A stretch of 64,000 bases of DNA from Cognatilysobacter xinjiangensis (GCF_014651995.1 NZ_BMXY01000001.1:992001-1056000), one strand, 5' to 3'. Positions 33,835-42,723 are shown, counted from the first letter of the stretch. Translations and numbers: made by a program. Notes: generated by a model from the letters alone, not told the origin.

Positions 33835-35247
33835 TTACTCGAACGAGCCGACCGAATCGTGCGAGAGGTTGTCGAAGCGGGTGTATTCGCCGAAGAACTT
33901 CAGCTTGAACGAGCCCGTCGGGCCGCTTCGCTGCTTGCCGATGATGACCTCGGCCAGTCCCTTGTCCGGCGAATTTTCCTTGTTGTAGTAATCGTCGCGG
34001 TAGATGAAGACGATCATGTCGGCGTCCTGCTCGATAGCGCCGGACTCTCGGAGGTCGGCCATCACCGGGCGCTTGTCGGTACGCGTTTCCAGCGAGCGGT
34101 TGAGCTGCGACAGCGCGATCACCGGCACGCCGAGTTCCTTCGCCAGGCCCTTGAGCGAGCGCGAGATCTCGGAGATCTCGGTCGCACGGTTCTCGCTGTT
34201 GCCCGGCACGCTCATCAGCTGCAGGTAGTCGATGACGATCAGGCCGATGCCGTGCTCGCGCTTGAGGCGTCGGCACTTCGACGCGAGCTTGGCCGGTGAC
34301 ATGCCGGGCTCGTCGTCGATGAAGATCTTGGCCTCGCGCAACTGGCGGATCGCGCCGGTCACGCGGCTCCAGTCCTCGTCCTCGAGCTGGCCAGTGCGCA
34401 GGCGCTGCGCGTTGACGCGGCCGACCGAGGAGATCAGGCGCATCGCGAGCTGCGAGGCCGACATTTCCATCGAGAACACCGCGACTGGCAGGCGGCTCTT
34501 GAACGCCGCGTACTCGGCCATGTTCAACGCGAGCGTCGTCTTGCCCATGGCGGGACGCGCGGCGAGGATGATGAGGTCGGTCTTCTGCAGGCCCGCCGTC
34601 ATCTCGTCGAACTCGGTGTAGCCGGTCGGCAGGCCGGTGACGCCGCTTCCGTTCGCATAGCGCGTCTGCAGCTCGTCGAAGGCCTCCGAGAGCGCCTTGG
34701 TCACCGGCACGAAGTCGGTGCGGCCCGAGCGATGCGCCTGCGAGATCGCCAGCACCTCGCGCTCGGCTTCCTCCAGCACTTCTGCGCTCTCGCGGCCTTC
34801 GGGCTGGAAGCCGTTGTTGACGATTTCGGTGCCGACCTCGATCAGCTGCCGCAGGATCGCCTTGTCGCGCACGATCTCCGCATAGGCGGCGATGTTCGCG
34901 GCCGACGGCGTCGTGCTCGCAAGTTCGATGAGATACGCGCCGCCGGCAACCATCTCCGACTGCCCCATCGACTCGAACCACTCGCCCAGCGTCACCGCGT
35001 CGAACGGGCGATTCTTCTCCGCCAGCTCGCGGATCGCGCGATAGATCAGCTGGTGGTCGCGGCGGTAGAAGTCGCTGTCGCTGAGCTGGTCGGACACGCG
35101 GTCGAAGGCGTCCGGCGCGAGCATCAGGCCGCCCAGGACGGCCTGCTCGGCCTCCACCGATTGCGGCGGCAGGCGCAGCTGGTCCACGCGCTGCTCGGCG
35201 CGTGTCTCGAAGCGCTTGTCGTTGCGGAAGCCGGCGCGTGCGCTCAT
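33835..35247 (-). CDS. dnaB: Replicative DNA helicase DnaB
   Basis: A 470-aa hexameric helicase of the replication fork. The N-terminal DnaG-interacting domain covers about residues 25-130; the RecA-like motor has Walker A ILAARPAMGKTTLALNMA and Walker B (GLIVIDYLQLM), and the arginine-finger block near the end (SKGLAEVIIGKQRSGPTG region). No intein is present. Length matches E. coli DnaB (471 aa). A near-consensus DnaA box lies about 90 bp upstream of its ATG. Confidence 0.98.
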   Translation of the reverse strand: MSARAGFRNDKRFETRAEQRVDQLRLPPQSVEAEQAVLGGLMLAPDAFDRVSDQLSDSDFYRRDHQLIYRAIRELAEKNRPFDAVTLGEWFESMGQSEMVAGGAYLIELASTTPSAANIAAYAEIVRDKAILRQLIEVGTEIVNNGFQPEGRESAEVLEEAEREVLAISQAHRSGRTDFVPVTKALSEAFDELQTRYANGSGVTGLPTGYTEFDEMTAGLQKTDLIILAARPAMGKTTLALNMAEYAAFKSRLPVAVFSMEMSASQLAMRLISSVGRVNAQRLRTGQLEDEDWSRVTGAIRQLREAKIFIDDEPGMSPAKLASKCRRLKREHGIGLIVIDYLQLMSVPGNSENRATEISEISRSLKGLAKELGVPVIALSQLNRSLETRTDKRPVMADLRESGAIEQDADMIVFIYRDDYYNKENSPDKGLAEVIIGKQRSGPTGSFKLKFFGEYTRFDNLSHDSVGSFE

Positions 35248-35335
35248 CGTCTCTACTGCCTCTGTGCCGCCGACGCGGCTGTTCGTACCGTCGGCATCCT
35301 AGCCAGCCAGCGCCTGCGTCCGTTGCAGATAAGTC

Positions 35336-35344
35336 TGTGGACAA
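35336..35344 (-). promoter_or_regulatory. DnaA-box-like nonamer upstream of dnaB
   Basis: Minus strand TTGTCCACA differs at one position from the DnaA consensus TTATCCACA. Two GATAAGT sequences flank it on the plus strand (around 35327 and 35350). A single box does not make an origin; at most it suggests DnaA-linked control of dnaB. Confidence 0.3.
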
Positions 35345-35422
35345 CTCGGGATAAGTCGGCTGCGTTGTCGCACGCCGCGGTCTCGCCACCTGCGAATGCG
35401 CGCCCTGCCCGGCCCGGAACGA

Positions 35423-35448
35423 CGAAGGGCGCCCGGAGGCGCCCTTCG
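35423..35448 (-). terminator. Hairpin after rplI
   Basis: A perfect 11-bp stem, CGAAGGGCGCC (35423-35433), loop CGGA, GGCGCCCTTCG (35438-35448), 21 nt downstream of the rplI stop on the minus strand. The T-tract is weak. It probably ends or processes the rpsF-rpsR-rplI transcript before dnaB. Confidence 0.65.
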
Positions 35449-35469
35449 ACTACGGCGATGCGAGGTGGA

Positions 35470-35922
35470 TCAGGCGGCTTCGCCGACCACGATCACCTTG
35501 ACCGGCTGCTCGACGTCGGCGTGCAGGCGCACGATGACCTCGTACTCGCCCGTACGGCGGAACGGGCCTTCGCCCATCACGACTTCCGACTTGTCGACCT
35601 TGTGGCCGATCTTGGTCAGCTGCTCGGCGATGTCGCGGGGCGTGACCGAACCGAAGAGCTTGCCTTCGGCCGACGCGTTCGCGGCGATCGTCACCTCGAC
35701 GCCCTCGAGCTCTGCGCGGCGCTTCTCGGCGCCCTCGAGCTGCGACTTGGCCTTGGCCTCGAACTCGGCGCGGCGCGCCTCGAAGTCGGCCAGGTTCGCG
35801 GCGGTGGCCGGCACGGCCTTGCCCTGCGGCACGAGGAAGTTACGGCCGTAGCCCGGCTTGACGTTGACCTTGTCGCCGAGGCGGCCGAGGTTGGTCACGT
35901 TCTGGAGAAGAATGAGCTGCAT
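35470..35922 (-). CDS. rplI: 50S ribosomal protein L9
   Basis: A 150-aa large-subunit protein. The N-terminal domain [33 protein letters not shown] region is typical, followed by the long connecting helix (about 40-75) and the C-terminal rRNA-binding domain. Full length equals E. coli L9 (149 aa). The rpsF-rpsR-rplI order is that of E. coli without priB between rpsF and rpsR. An unusually long gap of 183 bp with two hairpins precedes it. Confidence 0.98.
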   Translation of the reverse strand: MQLILLQNVTNLGRLGDKVNVKPGYGRNFLVPQGKAVPATAANLADFEARRAEFEAKAKSQLEGAEKRRAELEGVEVTIAANASAEGKLFGSVTPRDIAEQLTKIGHKVDKSEVVMGEGPFRRTGEYEVIVRLHADVEQPVKVIVVGEAA

Positions 35923-36018
35923 GGTGGTGCTCCGTATTCGTTAGTGCCGCCCGGCCTGCCGGGCGACACAGCGGATCGCTGTCCGAATGGATGGGTCGCG
36001 AGCGCTTCTTGTTGAAGA

Positions 36019-36040
36019 GTCCGCACAGGGACGTGCGGGC
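36019..36040. other. Hairpin 2 in the rpsR-rplI gap
   Basis: CCGCAC (36021-36026) pairs with GTGCGG (36033-36038), extended by two outer pairs to 36019/36040. On the plus strand it is followed by TTTT. The stem GTGCGG is also in the hairpin at 36065-36084, 30 nt away. Confidence 0.55.
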
Positions 36041-36064
36041 TTTTCCAAAGGACTCGGATCAAGA

Positions 36065-36084
36065 CCCGCACATGGATGTGCGGG
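36065..36084. other. Hairpin 1 in the rpsR-rplI gap
   Basis: A perfect 8-bp stem, CCCGCACA (36065-36072), loop TGGA, TGTGCGGG (36077-36084), 22 nt after the rpsR stop on the minus strand. Its stem sequence nearly repeats that of the hairpin at 36019-36040, so either arm could pair with the other hairpin. Confidence 0.6.
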
Positions 36085-36105
36085 GCTGTTCCGAGGGGCC
36101 CGGAC

Positions 36106-36336
36106 TTAGGCGTTGTGGTTGTCGGTGTACGGGATCAGCGCCAGGAAACGGGCGCGCTTGACCGCCGTGGCCAGCTGGCGCTGGTACTTCGACTTGGTGC
36201 CGGTGACGCGGCTCGGGACGATCTTGCCGGTCTCGGTCAGGTACTGGCGGAGCGTGTTGAGATCCTTGTAATCGATCTCCTTCACGCCCTCGGCCGTGAA
36301 CTTGCAGAACTTGCGGCGACGGAAGAACTTGGACAT
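36106..36336 (-). CDS. rpsR: 30S ribosomal protein S18
   Basis: A 76-aa small-subunit protein ([20 protein letters not shown]) that binds with S6 to the 16S rRNA platform. Length matches E. coli S18 (75 aa). It starts 12 nt after rpsF and is cotranscribed with it. Confidence 0.98.
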   Translation of the reverse strand: MSKFFRRRKFCKFTAEGVKEIDYKDLNTLRQYLTETGKIVPSRVTGTKSKYQRQLATAVKRARFLALIPYTDNHNA

Positions 36337-36348
36337 GGGTCGTATTCC

Positions 36349-36771
36349 TTAGGCGGCTTCGGCGTTGTCGGAGGTGTCGGCGGCCGGAGCGGCATCGCCG
36401 TCATCGTCGCGGCGGCGGCGCTCGCCACGCTCGCCCTTGTCGCCCTTCTCGTCCTTGAACTTCATGATCAGCGACTGCTCGGTGTCGGCCTCGTCGCGCT
36501 TGATGACGAGGTGGCGGAGCACGGCGTCGTTGAAGCGGAAGCTGTCGACGAGCTCGTTCATCGTGGCCTGGGTGGCCTCGATGTTCATCAGGACGTAGTG
36601 GGCCTTCACCAGGTTCTGGATCGGGTACGCCAGCTGGCGGCGGCCCCAGTCTTCCAGGCGGTGCACCTTGCCCTCGGCGCCTTCGATCAGCGCCTTGTAG
36701 CGCTCGATCATGGCCGGGACCTGCTCGCTCTGGTCCGGATGGACCAGGAACACGACTTCGTAATGACGCAT
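36349..36771 (-). CDS. rpsF: 30S ribosomal protein S6
   Basis: A 140-aa small-subunit protein. The ferredoxin-like core [20 protein letters not shown] to about residue 100 is standard; the C-terminal 35-40 residues form a low-complexity tail, first basic-acidic repeats ([18 protein letters not shown]) and then an Ala/Asp/Glu end, comparable to the tail that E. coli RimK extends with glutamates. Start ATG 36771. First gene of rpsF-rpsR-rplI. Confidence 0.97.
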   Translation of the reverse strand: MRHYEVVFLVHPDQSEQVPAMIERYKALIEGAEGKVHRLEDWGRRQLAYPIQNLVKAHYVLMNIEATQATMNELVDSFRFNDAVLRHLVIKRDEADTEQSLIMKFKDEKGDKGERGERRRRDDDGDAAPAADTSDNAEAA

Positions 36772-36874
36772 TTTCGTTTCCTTGTGGATGGCGGCGCGTC
36801 GGCGCCGGTCAGCCCCCTGCGATACCGCGGCAGTGGAGCAAGGTCTCCGCGACCGGATGGCCACGGAGCCGGAA

Positions 36875-36903
36875 AGTATGGCAGCTCAAGGAGTTACGTG
36901 CAA
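36875..36903 (-). promoter_or_regulatory. Candidate promoter of rpsF-rpsR-rplI
   Basis: Minus strand TTGCAC (36903-36898), 17-nt spacer, CATACT (36880-36875), about 104 nt upstream of the rpsF ATG. The gap downstream is a leader where ribosomal-protein autoregulation could act. Confidence 0.45.
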
Positions 36904-36922
36904 ACCGCGTGAAGCCGCGCGG

Positions 36923-38728
36923 TCAACGGCCGGTGGCAGCAGTGGAAGCGGCCGGAGTGGCCTTGCGCTCGGCGATCCATGCGTCGATGTGGCGCTCCAG
37001 CACGGCCAGCGGGACCGATCCGGTCGCCAGCACCGCGTCGTTGTAGTCGCGGACGTCGAAGCGGTCACCGAGTGCCGCCGAGGCGCGGTCGCGCAGCTCG
37101 GAGATCTTCAGCTGGCCGATCTTGTAGCCGAGCGCCTGGCCGGGCCAGCTGATGTAGCGGTCGATCTCGTTGACCACGTCCTGGCGGGTCTTGGGCGAGT
37201 TGTCCATGAAGTACTGGATCGCGCGGTCGCGGCTCCAGCCCTTGGTGTGCATGCCAGTGTCGACGACCAGCCGCACCGCGCGCCACATGTCGTAGGCCAG
37301 CTGGCCCATGCGATCGTACGGGTCGTCGTACAGGCCCATGTCGTAGCCCAGCCGCTCGGCGTACAGGCCCCAGCCCTCGCCGTAGGCAATGAAATACGCC
37401 GTGCGGCGGAACATCGGCGCCTCGGGCAGTTCGAGCGCGCGGGCGAACTGGAAGTGGTGGCCGGGCACGGCCTCATGCAGCGACAGCGCCATCATTTCCC
37501 AGGTCGGGCGGACCTCCGGCTTGTAGAGGTTGACGTAGTAGTAGCCGGCGCGGCTGCCATCCGAGGCACCCGGCTGGTAGTAGGCGGTGGTGGTGTCGGG
37601 CGCGCTGGCGGCCGGGATCGGGCGCACGCCGTACGGCAGGCGCGGGATCGTGCGGAAGACCTTCACCAGCTCGGGGTCGATGCGCTTGGCGATGGCCTGG
37701 TAGGCCTCGAACAGGTCCTCGGGCGTCTTCTTGAAGAACCGGGGATCCGTGCGCAGGTACTGGAAGAACTCCTGCATCGAGCCCTTGAAGCCGACTTCCG
37801 CCTTCACCTTCTCCATCTCGCCGCGGATCCGGGCGACTTCCTTGAGACCGATCTCGTGGATCTGGTCGGCGGTCAGTTCGGTGGTGGTGAAGTAGCCGGC
37901 GAGGAAGTCGTAGTAGGCGCGACCTTCTGGCAGGTCGAGCGCGGCGATCGAGGTGCGGGCGTTGGGCAGGTAGTCGCGCTTGAAGAACGTCGCGAAGTCG
38001 CGGTACGCGGGGATCACCCTGTCGCCTATCACGGTGGCGGCGCGCGCGCGCAGGCGCTCGCGGTCGGCGGCGGGCACGGCGTCGGGAAACTTCAGGAACG
38101 GCGCGTAGAAGCGGCTTTTTTCGACAGCGACCAGTTGCGCGTCGATCTGTCCCGGGATGCGTTCCATCAGCACGCGCGGTGGCGTGTTGCCGGCCTTGAC
38201 TCCCTCTCGCATCAGCGTTTCGGTCTGGCCGATCAGCGCCGGCAGCGCCTCCAGGCGCGCCAGCCAGTTCTCGTAATCGCGGAGGGTGCGGAACGGCAGC
38301 ACCTCGGCGAGCTCGTCCGCGGTCTGCACGCCGCCCCGCTGCGTCAGCGGCCGCTGCCATTCGTTGAAGCGCTGGCGCTCTACGCCGCGCTGCAGGTCCC
38401 ATAGGTAGACGTCGTAGTTGAGGCGATCGGCTTCCGACAGCGCGCCGCGGTCGATCGCGCGCAGCCGCGCCAGCGCTTCGCGATCGGCGGCCTCGCGTGC
38501 GCGGATCGCCTCCAGCGACATGTCGGTCCACCGGTCGTCGTAGCGGCTGTCGCCGTTGTAGCTCGCGCTTTCCGGGTACTCCCGCAGGCCGCGCTCCCAC
38601 TGCTCGTCGAAGAATCGGTGCAGCGCGGTCGACGCGGGCGTCGCGGCGGACCTGGCCGGCGCGGCGGCGGATGCATGCACGGGGAGCAGCGTCGCGAGCG
38701 CGACGGCCAGCAGCAGCGGACGGATCAT
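36923..38728 (-). CDS. DUF885 metallopeptidase-like secreted protein
   Basis: A 601-aa protein with a cleavable signal peptide (MIRPLLLAVALATLLPVHASA, about 22 residues), so it acts in the periplasm or outside. The core is DUF885, an M32/M2-like helical zinc-peptidase fold; the zinc motif is the modified HExxH-type HEAVPGHH (418-425), with a downstream Glu in AYGEGWGLYAERLG. Xanthomonads usually encode several such proteins. Substrates are not established. It stands alone between rpsF and the IscA-type gene. Confidence 0.85.
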   Translation of the reverse strand: MIRPLLLAVALATLLPVHASAAAPARSAATPASTALHRFFDEQWERGLREYPESASYNGDSRYDDRWTDMSLEAIRAREAADREALARLRAIDRGALSEADRLNYDVYLWDLQRGVERQRFNEWQRPLTQRGGVQTADELAEVLPFRTLRDYENWLARLEALPALIGQTETLMREGVKAGNTPPRVLMERIPGQIDAQLVAVEKSRFYAPFLKFPDAVPAADRERLRARAATVIGDRVIPAYRDFATFFKRDYLPNARTSIAALDLPEGRAYYDFLAGYFTTTELTADQIHEIGLKEVARIRGEMEKVKAEVGFKGSMQEFFQYLRTDPRFFKKTPEDLFEAYQAIAKRIDPELVKVFRTIPRLPYGVRPIPAASAPDTTTAYYQPGASDGSRAGYYYVNLYKPEVRPTWEMMALSLHEAVPGHHFQFARALELPEAPMFRRTAYFIAYGEGWGLYAERLGYDMGLYDDPYDRMGQLAYDMWRAVRLVVDTGMHTKGWSRDRAIQYFMDNSPKTRQDVVNEIDRYISWPGQALGYKIGQLKISELRDRASAALGDRFDVRDYNDAVLATGSVPLAVLERHIDAWIAERKATPAASTAATGR

Positions 38729-38803
38729 GGCGCGGTTCCGGGCGGAAGACCGCCCGAGTCTAGCGCCGCTTGTCGACGCCCTGCCCGTGCCGCGCGTCGC
38801 GGA

Positions 38804-39139
38804 TCAGTCCTGCTCGTTGGTGGTGAAGCTCTCGCCGCAGCCGCACTCGGCGCGCACGTTCGGATTGCGGAACACGAACTGCTCGCCGAGCTTCTGGCGC
38901 ACGAGGTCGATCTCGGTGCCGTCCACGATCGGTAGGCTGGCCTGGTCGACGTAGATGCGCACGTCCTCCTGCAGGAAGATGCGGTCGTCGCCGCCCTGCT
39001 CCCTGGCGAGGTCGGCCACGTACTGCCAGCCGGAGCAGCCCGTCTTCTTGACGCCGAAGCGCAGCCCGAGAGCACCGGGCGTTTCCGACAGGTAACGGCG
39101 GACGCGGTCGAGGGCGGCGGGAGCAAGCGAGACGGCCAT
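38804..39139 (-). CDS. Iron-sulfur cluster assembly protein, IscA/HesB family
   Basis: A 111-aa A-type carrier that passes Fe-S clusters to apoproteins. The three cluster-binding cysteines are present: Cys35 (KKTGCSGWQY) and Cys99/Cys101 (AECGCGESF). Start ATG 39139 with an AGTTTCC-type weak upstream region; a longer upstream reading has no family support. No isc or suf genes flank it, as usual for this copy in xanthomonads; whether it is ErpA- or IscA-like cannot be settled by eye. Divergent from asnS. Confidence 0.9.
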   Translation of the reverse strand: MAVSLAPAALDRVRRYLSETPGALGLRFGVKKTGCSGWQYVADLAREQGGDDRIFLQEDVRIYVDQASLPIVDGTEIDLVRQKLGEQFVFRNPNVRAECGCGESFTTNEQD

Positions 39140-39275
39140 GGAAACTCCGGTGACACGGTAGTGCGGGGAACGAGTATAGGCAGCGTCGCGCGCCGCCCCG
39201 GCAACAGCACGTAAACTCTCCATCCCACGTCGGGCCGGGCGGCCCGCAATTCAAGTCAGGACGGGTAGTCAGCGC

Positions 39276-40676
39276 ATGACGATCATGAGCGTCGAGCACG
39301 CGCTCGCGGGCAAGGTGCCGGCGGGCGGGGAAGTCACGGTACGCGGCTGGGTCCGCACCCGCCGGGATTCGAAGGCGGGCCTGAGCTTCGTGAACGTGAG
39401 CGACGGCTCCTGCTTCGCGCCGATCCAGGTCGTCGCGCCCGCGGACCTGCCGAACTACGAGTCCGAGGTGAAGCGCCTCACCGCCGGCTGTGCGGTGATA
39501 GCGACCGGCAAGCTCGTGCAGTCGCAGGGCCAAGGCCAGGCCTATGAGATCCAGGCCTCCTCGATCGAGGTGATCGGATTCGTCGACGATCCGGAGACCT
39601 ACCCGATCCAGCCGAAGGCACATTCGCTCGAGTTCCTGCGCGAGGTCGCGCACCTGCGCCCGCGCACGAACCTCTTCGGCGCGGTGACGCGCATCCGCAA
39701 CACGCTCGCGCAGGCCGTGCACCGGTTCTTCCACGAGCGCGGTTACTTCTGGATCAGCACGCCGATCATCACCACGTCCGACGCCGAGGGCGCCGGCCAG
39801 ATGTTCCGGGTGTCGACGCTCGACATGGCGAACCTGCCGCGTGATTCCAAGGGCAACGTCGACTTCAGCCGCGACTTCTTCGGCAAGGAAGCGTTCCTCA
39901 CCGTTTCCGGGCAGCTCAATGTCGAGGCCTACTGCCTCGCGCTGAGCAAGGTCTACACCTTCGGCCCGACGTTCCGTGCCGAGAACTCGCATACGACCCG
40001 CCACCTGGCCGAGTTCTGGATGATCGAGCCGGAGATCGCGTTCGCCGACCTCGCCGAGGACGCGGACGTCGCCGAGGACTTCCTCAAGTACCTGTTCCGC
40101 GCGGTGCTCGACGAGCGCGCCGACGACATGGCGTTCATCGCCGAGCGCGTGCAGAAGGACGCGATCACGCGACTGGAAGCCTTCATCAATGCGCCGTTCG
40201 AGCGCATCGAGTATTCCGACGCAATCACGCTGCTGCAGAAGTCGGGCGAGAAATTTGACTTCCCGGTCGAATGGGGCCTGGACCTGCAGACCGAGCACGA
40301 GCGCTGGCTGACCGAGCAGCACGTCGGCCGCCCGGTCGTCGTCATGAATTATCCCGAGCACATCAAGGCGTTCTACATGCGCCTCAACGACGACGGGAAG
40401 ACCGTCGCCGCGATGGACGTGCTGGCGCCGGGCATCGGCGAGATCATCGGTGGCAGCCAGCGCGAGGAGCGCCTGGACGTGCTCGACAAGCGCATGGCGC
40501 AGTTCGGCCTCGATGCCGAGCACTACGGCTGGTACCGCGACTTCCGCCGCTACGGCACGGTGCCGCACGCGGGCTTCGGCCTCGGCTTCGAGCGCCTCGT
40601 GGTCTACGTCTGCGGCCTGCAGAACATCCGCGACGCCATCCCCTACCCGCGCGCGCCGGGCCAGGCGGAATTCTGA
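39276..40676 (+). CDS. asnS: Asparaginyl-tRNA synthetase
   Basis: A 466-aa class II synthetase that charges tRNA-Asn. The OB anticodon domain occupies about 15-110 ([20 protein letters not shown]); motif 2 is [21 protein letters not shown] and motif 3 [10 protein letters not shown]. Start ATG 39276 ([13 protein letters not shown]) fits the family; ATG 39285 is an alternative. Its TGATG stop/start junction with the next gene starts a long run of coupled genes that leads into the kynurenine cluster. Confidence 0.97.
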   Translation: MTIMSVEHALAGKVPAGGEVTVRGWVRTRRDSKAGLSFVNVSDGSCFAPIQVVAPADLPNYESEVKRLTAGCAVIATGKLVQSQGQGQAYEIQASSIEVIGFVDDPETYPIQPKAHSLEFLREVAHLRPRTNLFGAVTRIRNTLAQAVHRFFHERGYFWISTPIITTSDAEGAGQMFRVSTLDMANLPRDSKGNVDFSRDFFGKEAFLTVSGQLNVEAYCLALSKVYTFGPTFRAENSHTTRHLAEFWMIEPEIAFADLAEDADVAEDFLKYLFRAVLDERADDMAFIAERVQKDAITRLEAFINAPFERIEYSDAITLLQKSGEKFDFPVEWGLDLQTEHERWLTEQHVGRPVVVMNYPEHIKAFYMRLNDDGKTVAAMDVLAPGIGEIIGGSQREERLDVLDKRMAQFGLDAEHYGWYRDFRRYGTVPHAGFGLGFERLVVYVCGLQNIRDAIPYPRAPGQAEF

Positions 40677-40984
40677 TGATCCTTTTCCTCGCCCTGTGCT
40701 TCGTCGGCATCGCCATCGGTGGTGCGACGGCGCTCGTGATCTTCTGGCCGCTGGCGCTCGTCCACATCCGCGACCGGCATCCGGAACTCGCGCGCGAGCT
40801 GGGCCCCGGACCGTTCTTCCAACCTCGCGCCTGGGGCTGGCTGCTGCGCGGCGGCTACCGGGCGACGCCGGACCGCGGCCTGAGCGGGCTTGCCACACCG
40901 GCACGCGTGTCGCTGTTGACGATCATTGGTGCGCTGCTGGCGGCGGGGCTGCTGTGGCTGGTGTCGGTTTCGATCGGAGGTTGA
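40676..40984 (+). CDS. Small two-span inner-membrane protein
   Basis: A 102-aa protein with two hydrophobic segments, about 2-26 (LFLALCFVGIAIGGATALVI) and 78-98 (VSLLTIIGALLAAGLLWLV), joined by a polar loop of about 50 residues. No catalytic motif. The start overlaps the asnS stop by one base (TGATG). I do not recognise the family beyond a hypothetical protein of xanthomonads. Confidence 0.7.
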   Translation: MILFLALCFVGIAIGGATALVIFWPLALVHIRDRHPELARELGPGPFFQPRAWGWLLRGGYRATPDRGLSGLATPARVSLLTIIGALLAAGLLWLVSVSIGG

Positions 40985-40986
40985 GC

Positions 40987-41283
40987 ATGCGCGAGGAATG
41001 GTGGCTGGCCACGGCCGGCAACACGCTGATCTGGGCACGGCTGCGCGTGAAGGAAGCCGGCACCGCCGAGGTCTTCGATTGCGATGGCGCCACCCTGCCC
41101 TACGACAGCGAGGACAGCGCGCGCGCGGCATTGATGGACGCCGATTTCGTCTCCCTGGAGGGCCTCGACGCCGACGACGCCGATGCGCGCGGCTTCGACA
41201 TCGACGCGATCGCACCGCCGCGTGCCCAGGACGACCAGGCACTGCGCGAGCGCATGATCGTGAAGCTGCAGCGCCGGCAATGA
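40987..41283 (+). CDS. Conserved small hypothetical protein
   Basis: A 98-aa acidic protein (MREEWWLATAGNTLIWARLR...). The C-terminal half is rich in Asp (ADDADARGFDIDAIA). It starts 2 nt after the preceding membrane protein and overlaps the next gene by ATGA, so it is translated as part of the run. No known domain is recognised; the tight coupling and codon pattern like its neighbours support a real gene. Confidence 0.65.
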   Translation: MREEWWLATAGNTLIWARLRVKEAGTAEVFDCDGATLPYDSEDSARAALMDADFVSLEGLDADDADARGFDIDAIAPPRAQDDQALRERMIVKLQRRQ

Positions 41284-41921
41284 GCCTCTACCTGCCGCGG
41301 GCATTCGACGAGCGCGACCTCGCGCGGCTCGACGCGCTCGCGGCTGCGCATCCGTTCGCCTCACTGGTGAGCGTCGACGACGGCACGCCCTGCGTCTCGC
41401 ACGCGCCCGTGCTGTACGCGCGGGACGGCGAACGCATCGAACTGACCTGGCATCTCGCGCGCGCGAATCCGCAGTCGCGCCATCGCGGCCGCGTGCTGGC
41501 GATGCTGCACGGCCCGCAGGCCTACGTGTCGCCCGGCTGGTATCCCGACAAGGCCGAACAGGCGCGCGTGCCGACGTGGAACTACGTCGTCGCGCACCTC
41601 TCGGGCGACGTCGAGGCCTTCGACGACCACGATTCGCTCATACGGCTTCTGGACGGACTGTCCGCGACGCACGAGGCGCGGGCCGCGGGTGACTGGCGCT
41701 TCGACGCCGACAACCCGGCAGAACGCGTGCAGTTGCGTGGCATCGTCGGCTTCCGCATGTGCATCGACCGCGTCGAGTTCAAGAGCAAGCTGAGCCAGAA
41801 CCATCCGGTCGCGAATCGCGTTTCGGTGATCGAGCGCCTCGCGGCGTCGAGCCGCGCGGACGATCGGGACGTCGCCGAGTGGATGCGCCACACGCTCGAA
41901 TCGCAGACCGAAGGAGCCTGA
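41280..41921 (+). CDS. PaiB-like FMN-binding protein
   Basis: A 213-aa protein of the FMN-binding split-barrel PaiB family, often annotated as negative transcriptional regulator. Typical blocks are HPFASLVS, LTWHLARANPQ, GPQAYVSPGWYPDKAEQARVPTWNY and KLSQNHP. The name PaiB comes from Bacillus sporulation/protease control, but the fold is a flavin-binding one and no DNA-binding domain is visible. It is 2 nt upstream of the SDR gene that begins the kynurenine block, so it may be a flavoprotein helper of that pathway rather than a regulator. Confidence 0.85.
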   Translation: MSLYLPRAFDERDLARLDALAAAHPFASLVSVDDGTPCVSHAPVLYARDGERIELTWHLARANPQSRHRGRVLAMLHGPQAYVSPGWYPDKAEQARVPTWNYVVAHLSGDVEAFDDHDSLIRLLDGLSATHEARAAGDWRFDADNPAERVQLRGIVGFRMCIDRVEFKSKLSQNHPVANRVSVIERLAASSRADDRDVAEWMRHTLESQTEGA

Positions 41922-41923
41922 CG

Positions 41924-42709
41924 ATGGATCTCGACCTCACCGGCCGCCACGCGCTCGTCTGCGGCGCGTCCGAAGGCATCGGTCGCGCGGCGGCACTCGA
42001 ACTCGCCGCGATGGGCGCGGACGTCACCGTCCTGGCGCGGCGTGCCGAGGCGCTGCAGGACGTCGTCGCGGCACTGCCCGTGCGCGGCGCGCAGGCGCAT
42101 GGCTGGATCGCTGCCGACGTATCGCAGCTGGACGCGCTCGACGCCCAGGTGCGCGGCCTGGTCGCGGGCAAACCGGTGCACGTCCTGGTCAACAACACCG
42201 GTGGCCCGCCGGGCGGCCCGGCGCATACGGCACCGCTCGATGCCTACCGCGACGCGTTCGCGCGGCATCTGCTGGCGAACCAGGTGCTGGTACAGGCGGT
42301 GGTCGGCGGCATGCAGGCGGCGAACTGGGGCCGCATCGTGAACGTCGTTTCGACGTCGGTGCGCGAGCCGATCGCCAACCTCGGCGTGTCCAACACCGTG
42401 CGCGGCGCCGTGGCGAGCTGGGCCAAGACGATCTCGCGCGAGCTCGCGGGCCACGGCATCACCGTCAACAACGTGCTGCCCGGTTACACGAAGACCTCGC
42501 GACTGGCGCAGATCCTCGCGGACCGCGCGAAGGCCGGCGGGCAGTCGGAGGACGAGGTCGCCGCGTCGATGCTGCGCACCGTCCCGGCCGGTCGGTTCGC
42601 CGAAGCGAAGGAGGTCGCCGCCGTCATCGCGTTCCTTTGCTCGCCGGCCGCGGCTTACGTCAACGGCGTCAGCCTCGCCGTCGATGGCGGGCGGATGCAG
42701 TCGATCTGA
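41924..42709 (+). CDS. SDR-family protein with altered catalytic residues
   Basis: A 261-aa Rossmann-fold protein. The dinucleotide motif GASEGIGRAAA is intact and NNTGG replaces NNAG. The usual catalytic YxxxK is SNTVR (within LGVSNTVRGAVASWAKT), i.e. Ser and Arg where Tyr and Lys are expected. This fits the beta-ketoacyl-reductase-like SDR subgroup that departs from the classic tetrad. The reaction is unknown. It is directly upstream of the aminomuconate semialdehyde dehydrogenase gene and so may serve the same pathway. Confidence 0.82.
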   Translation: MDLDLTGRHALVCGASEGIGRAAALELAAMGADVTVLARRAEALQDVVAALPVRGAQAHGWIAADVSQLDALDAQVRGLVAGKPVHVLVNNTGGPPGGPAHTAPLDAYRDAFARHLLANQVLVQAVVGGMQAANWGRIVNVVSTSVREPIANLGVSNTVRGAVASWAKTISRELAGHGITVNNVLPGYTKTSRLAQILADRAKAGGQSEDEVAASMLRTVPAGRFAEAKEVAAVIAFLCSPAAAYVNGVSLAVDGGRMQSI

Positions 42710-42723
42710 TGCGGGAGCCCGGG

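Noticed and set aside
35281-35460. Possible chromosomal origin at the DnaA-box-like site upstream of dnaB.
   Set aside because: Only one imperfect box, no AT-rich unwinding region, and none of the usual origin neighbours (dnaA, dnaN, rpmH).
36019-36084. CRISPR-like or REP repeat array from the repeated GTGCGGG stems.
   Set aside because: Only two copies, in a ribosomal-protein gap; better explained as paired hairpins.
38760-40904. 714-codon minus-strand frame opposite asnS.
   Set aside because: asnS motifs 2 and 3 are intact on the plus strand; the antisense product has no recognisable fold.
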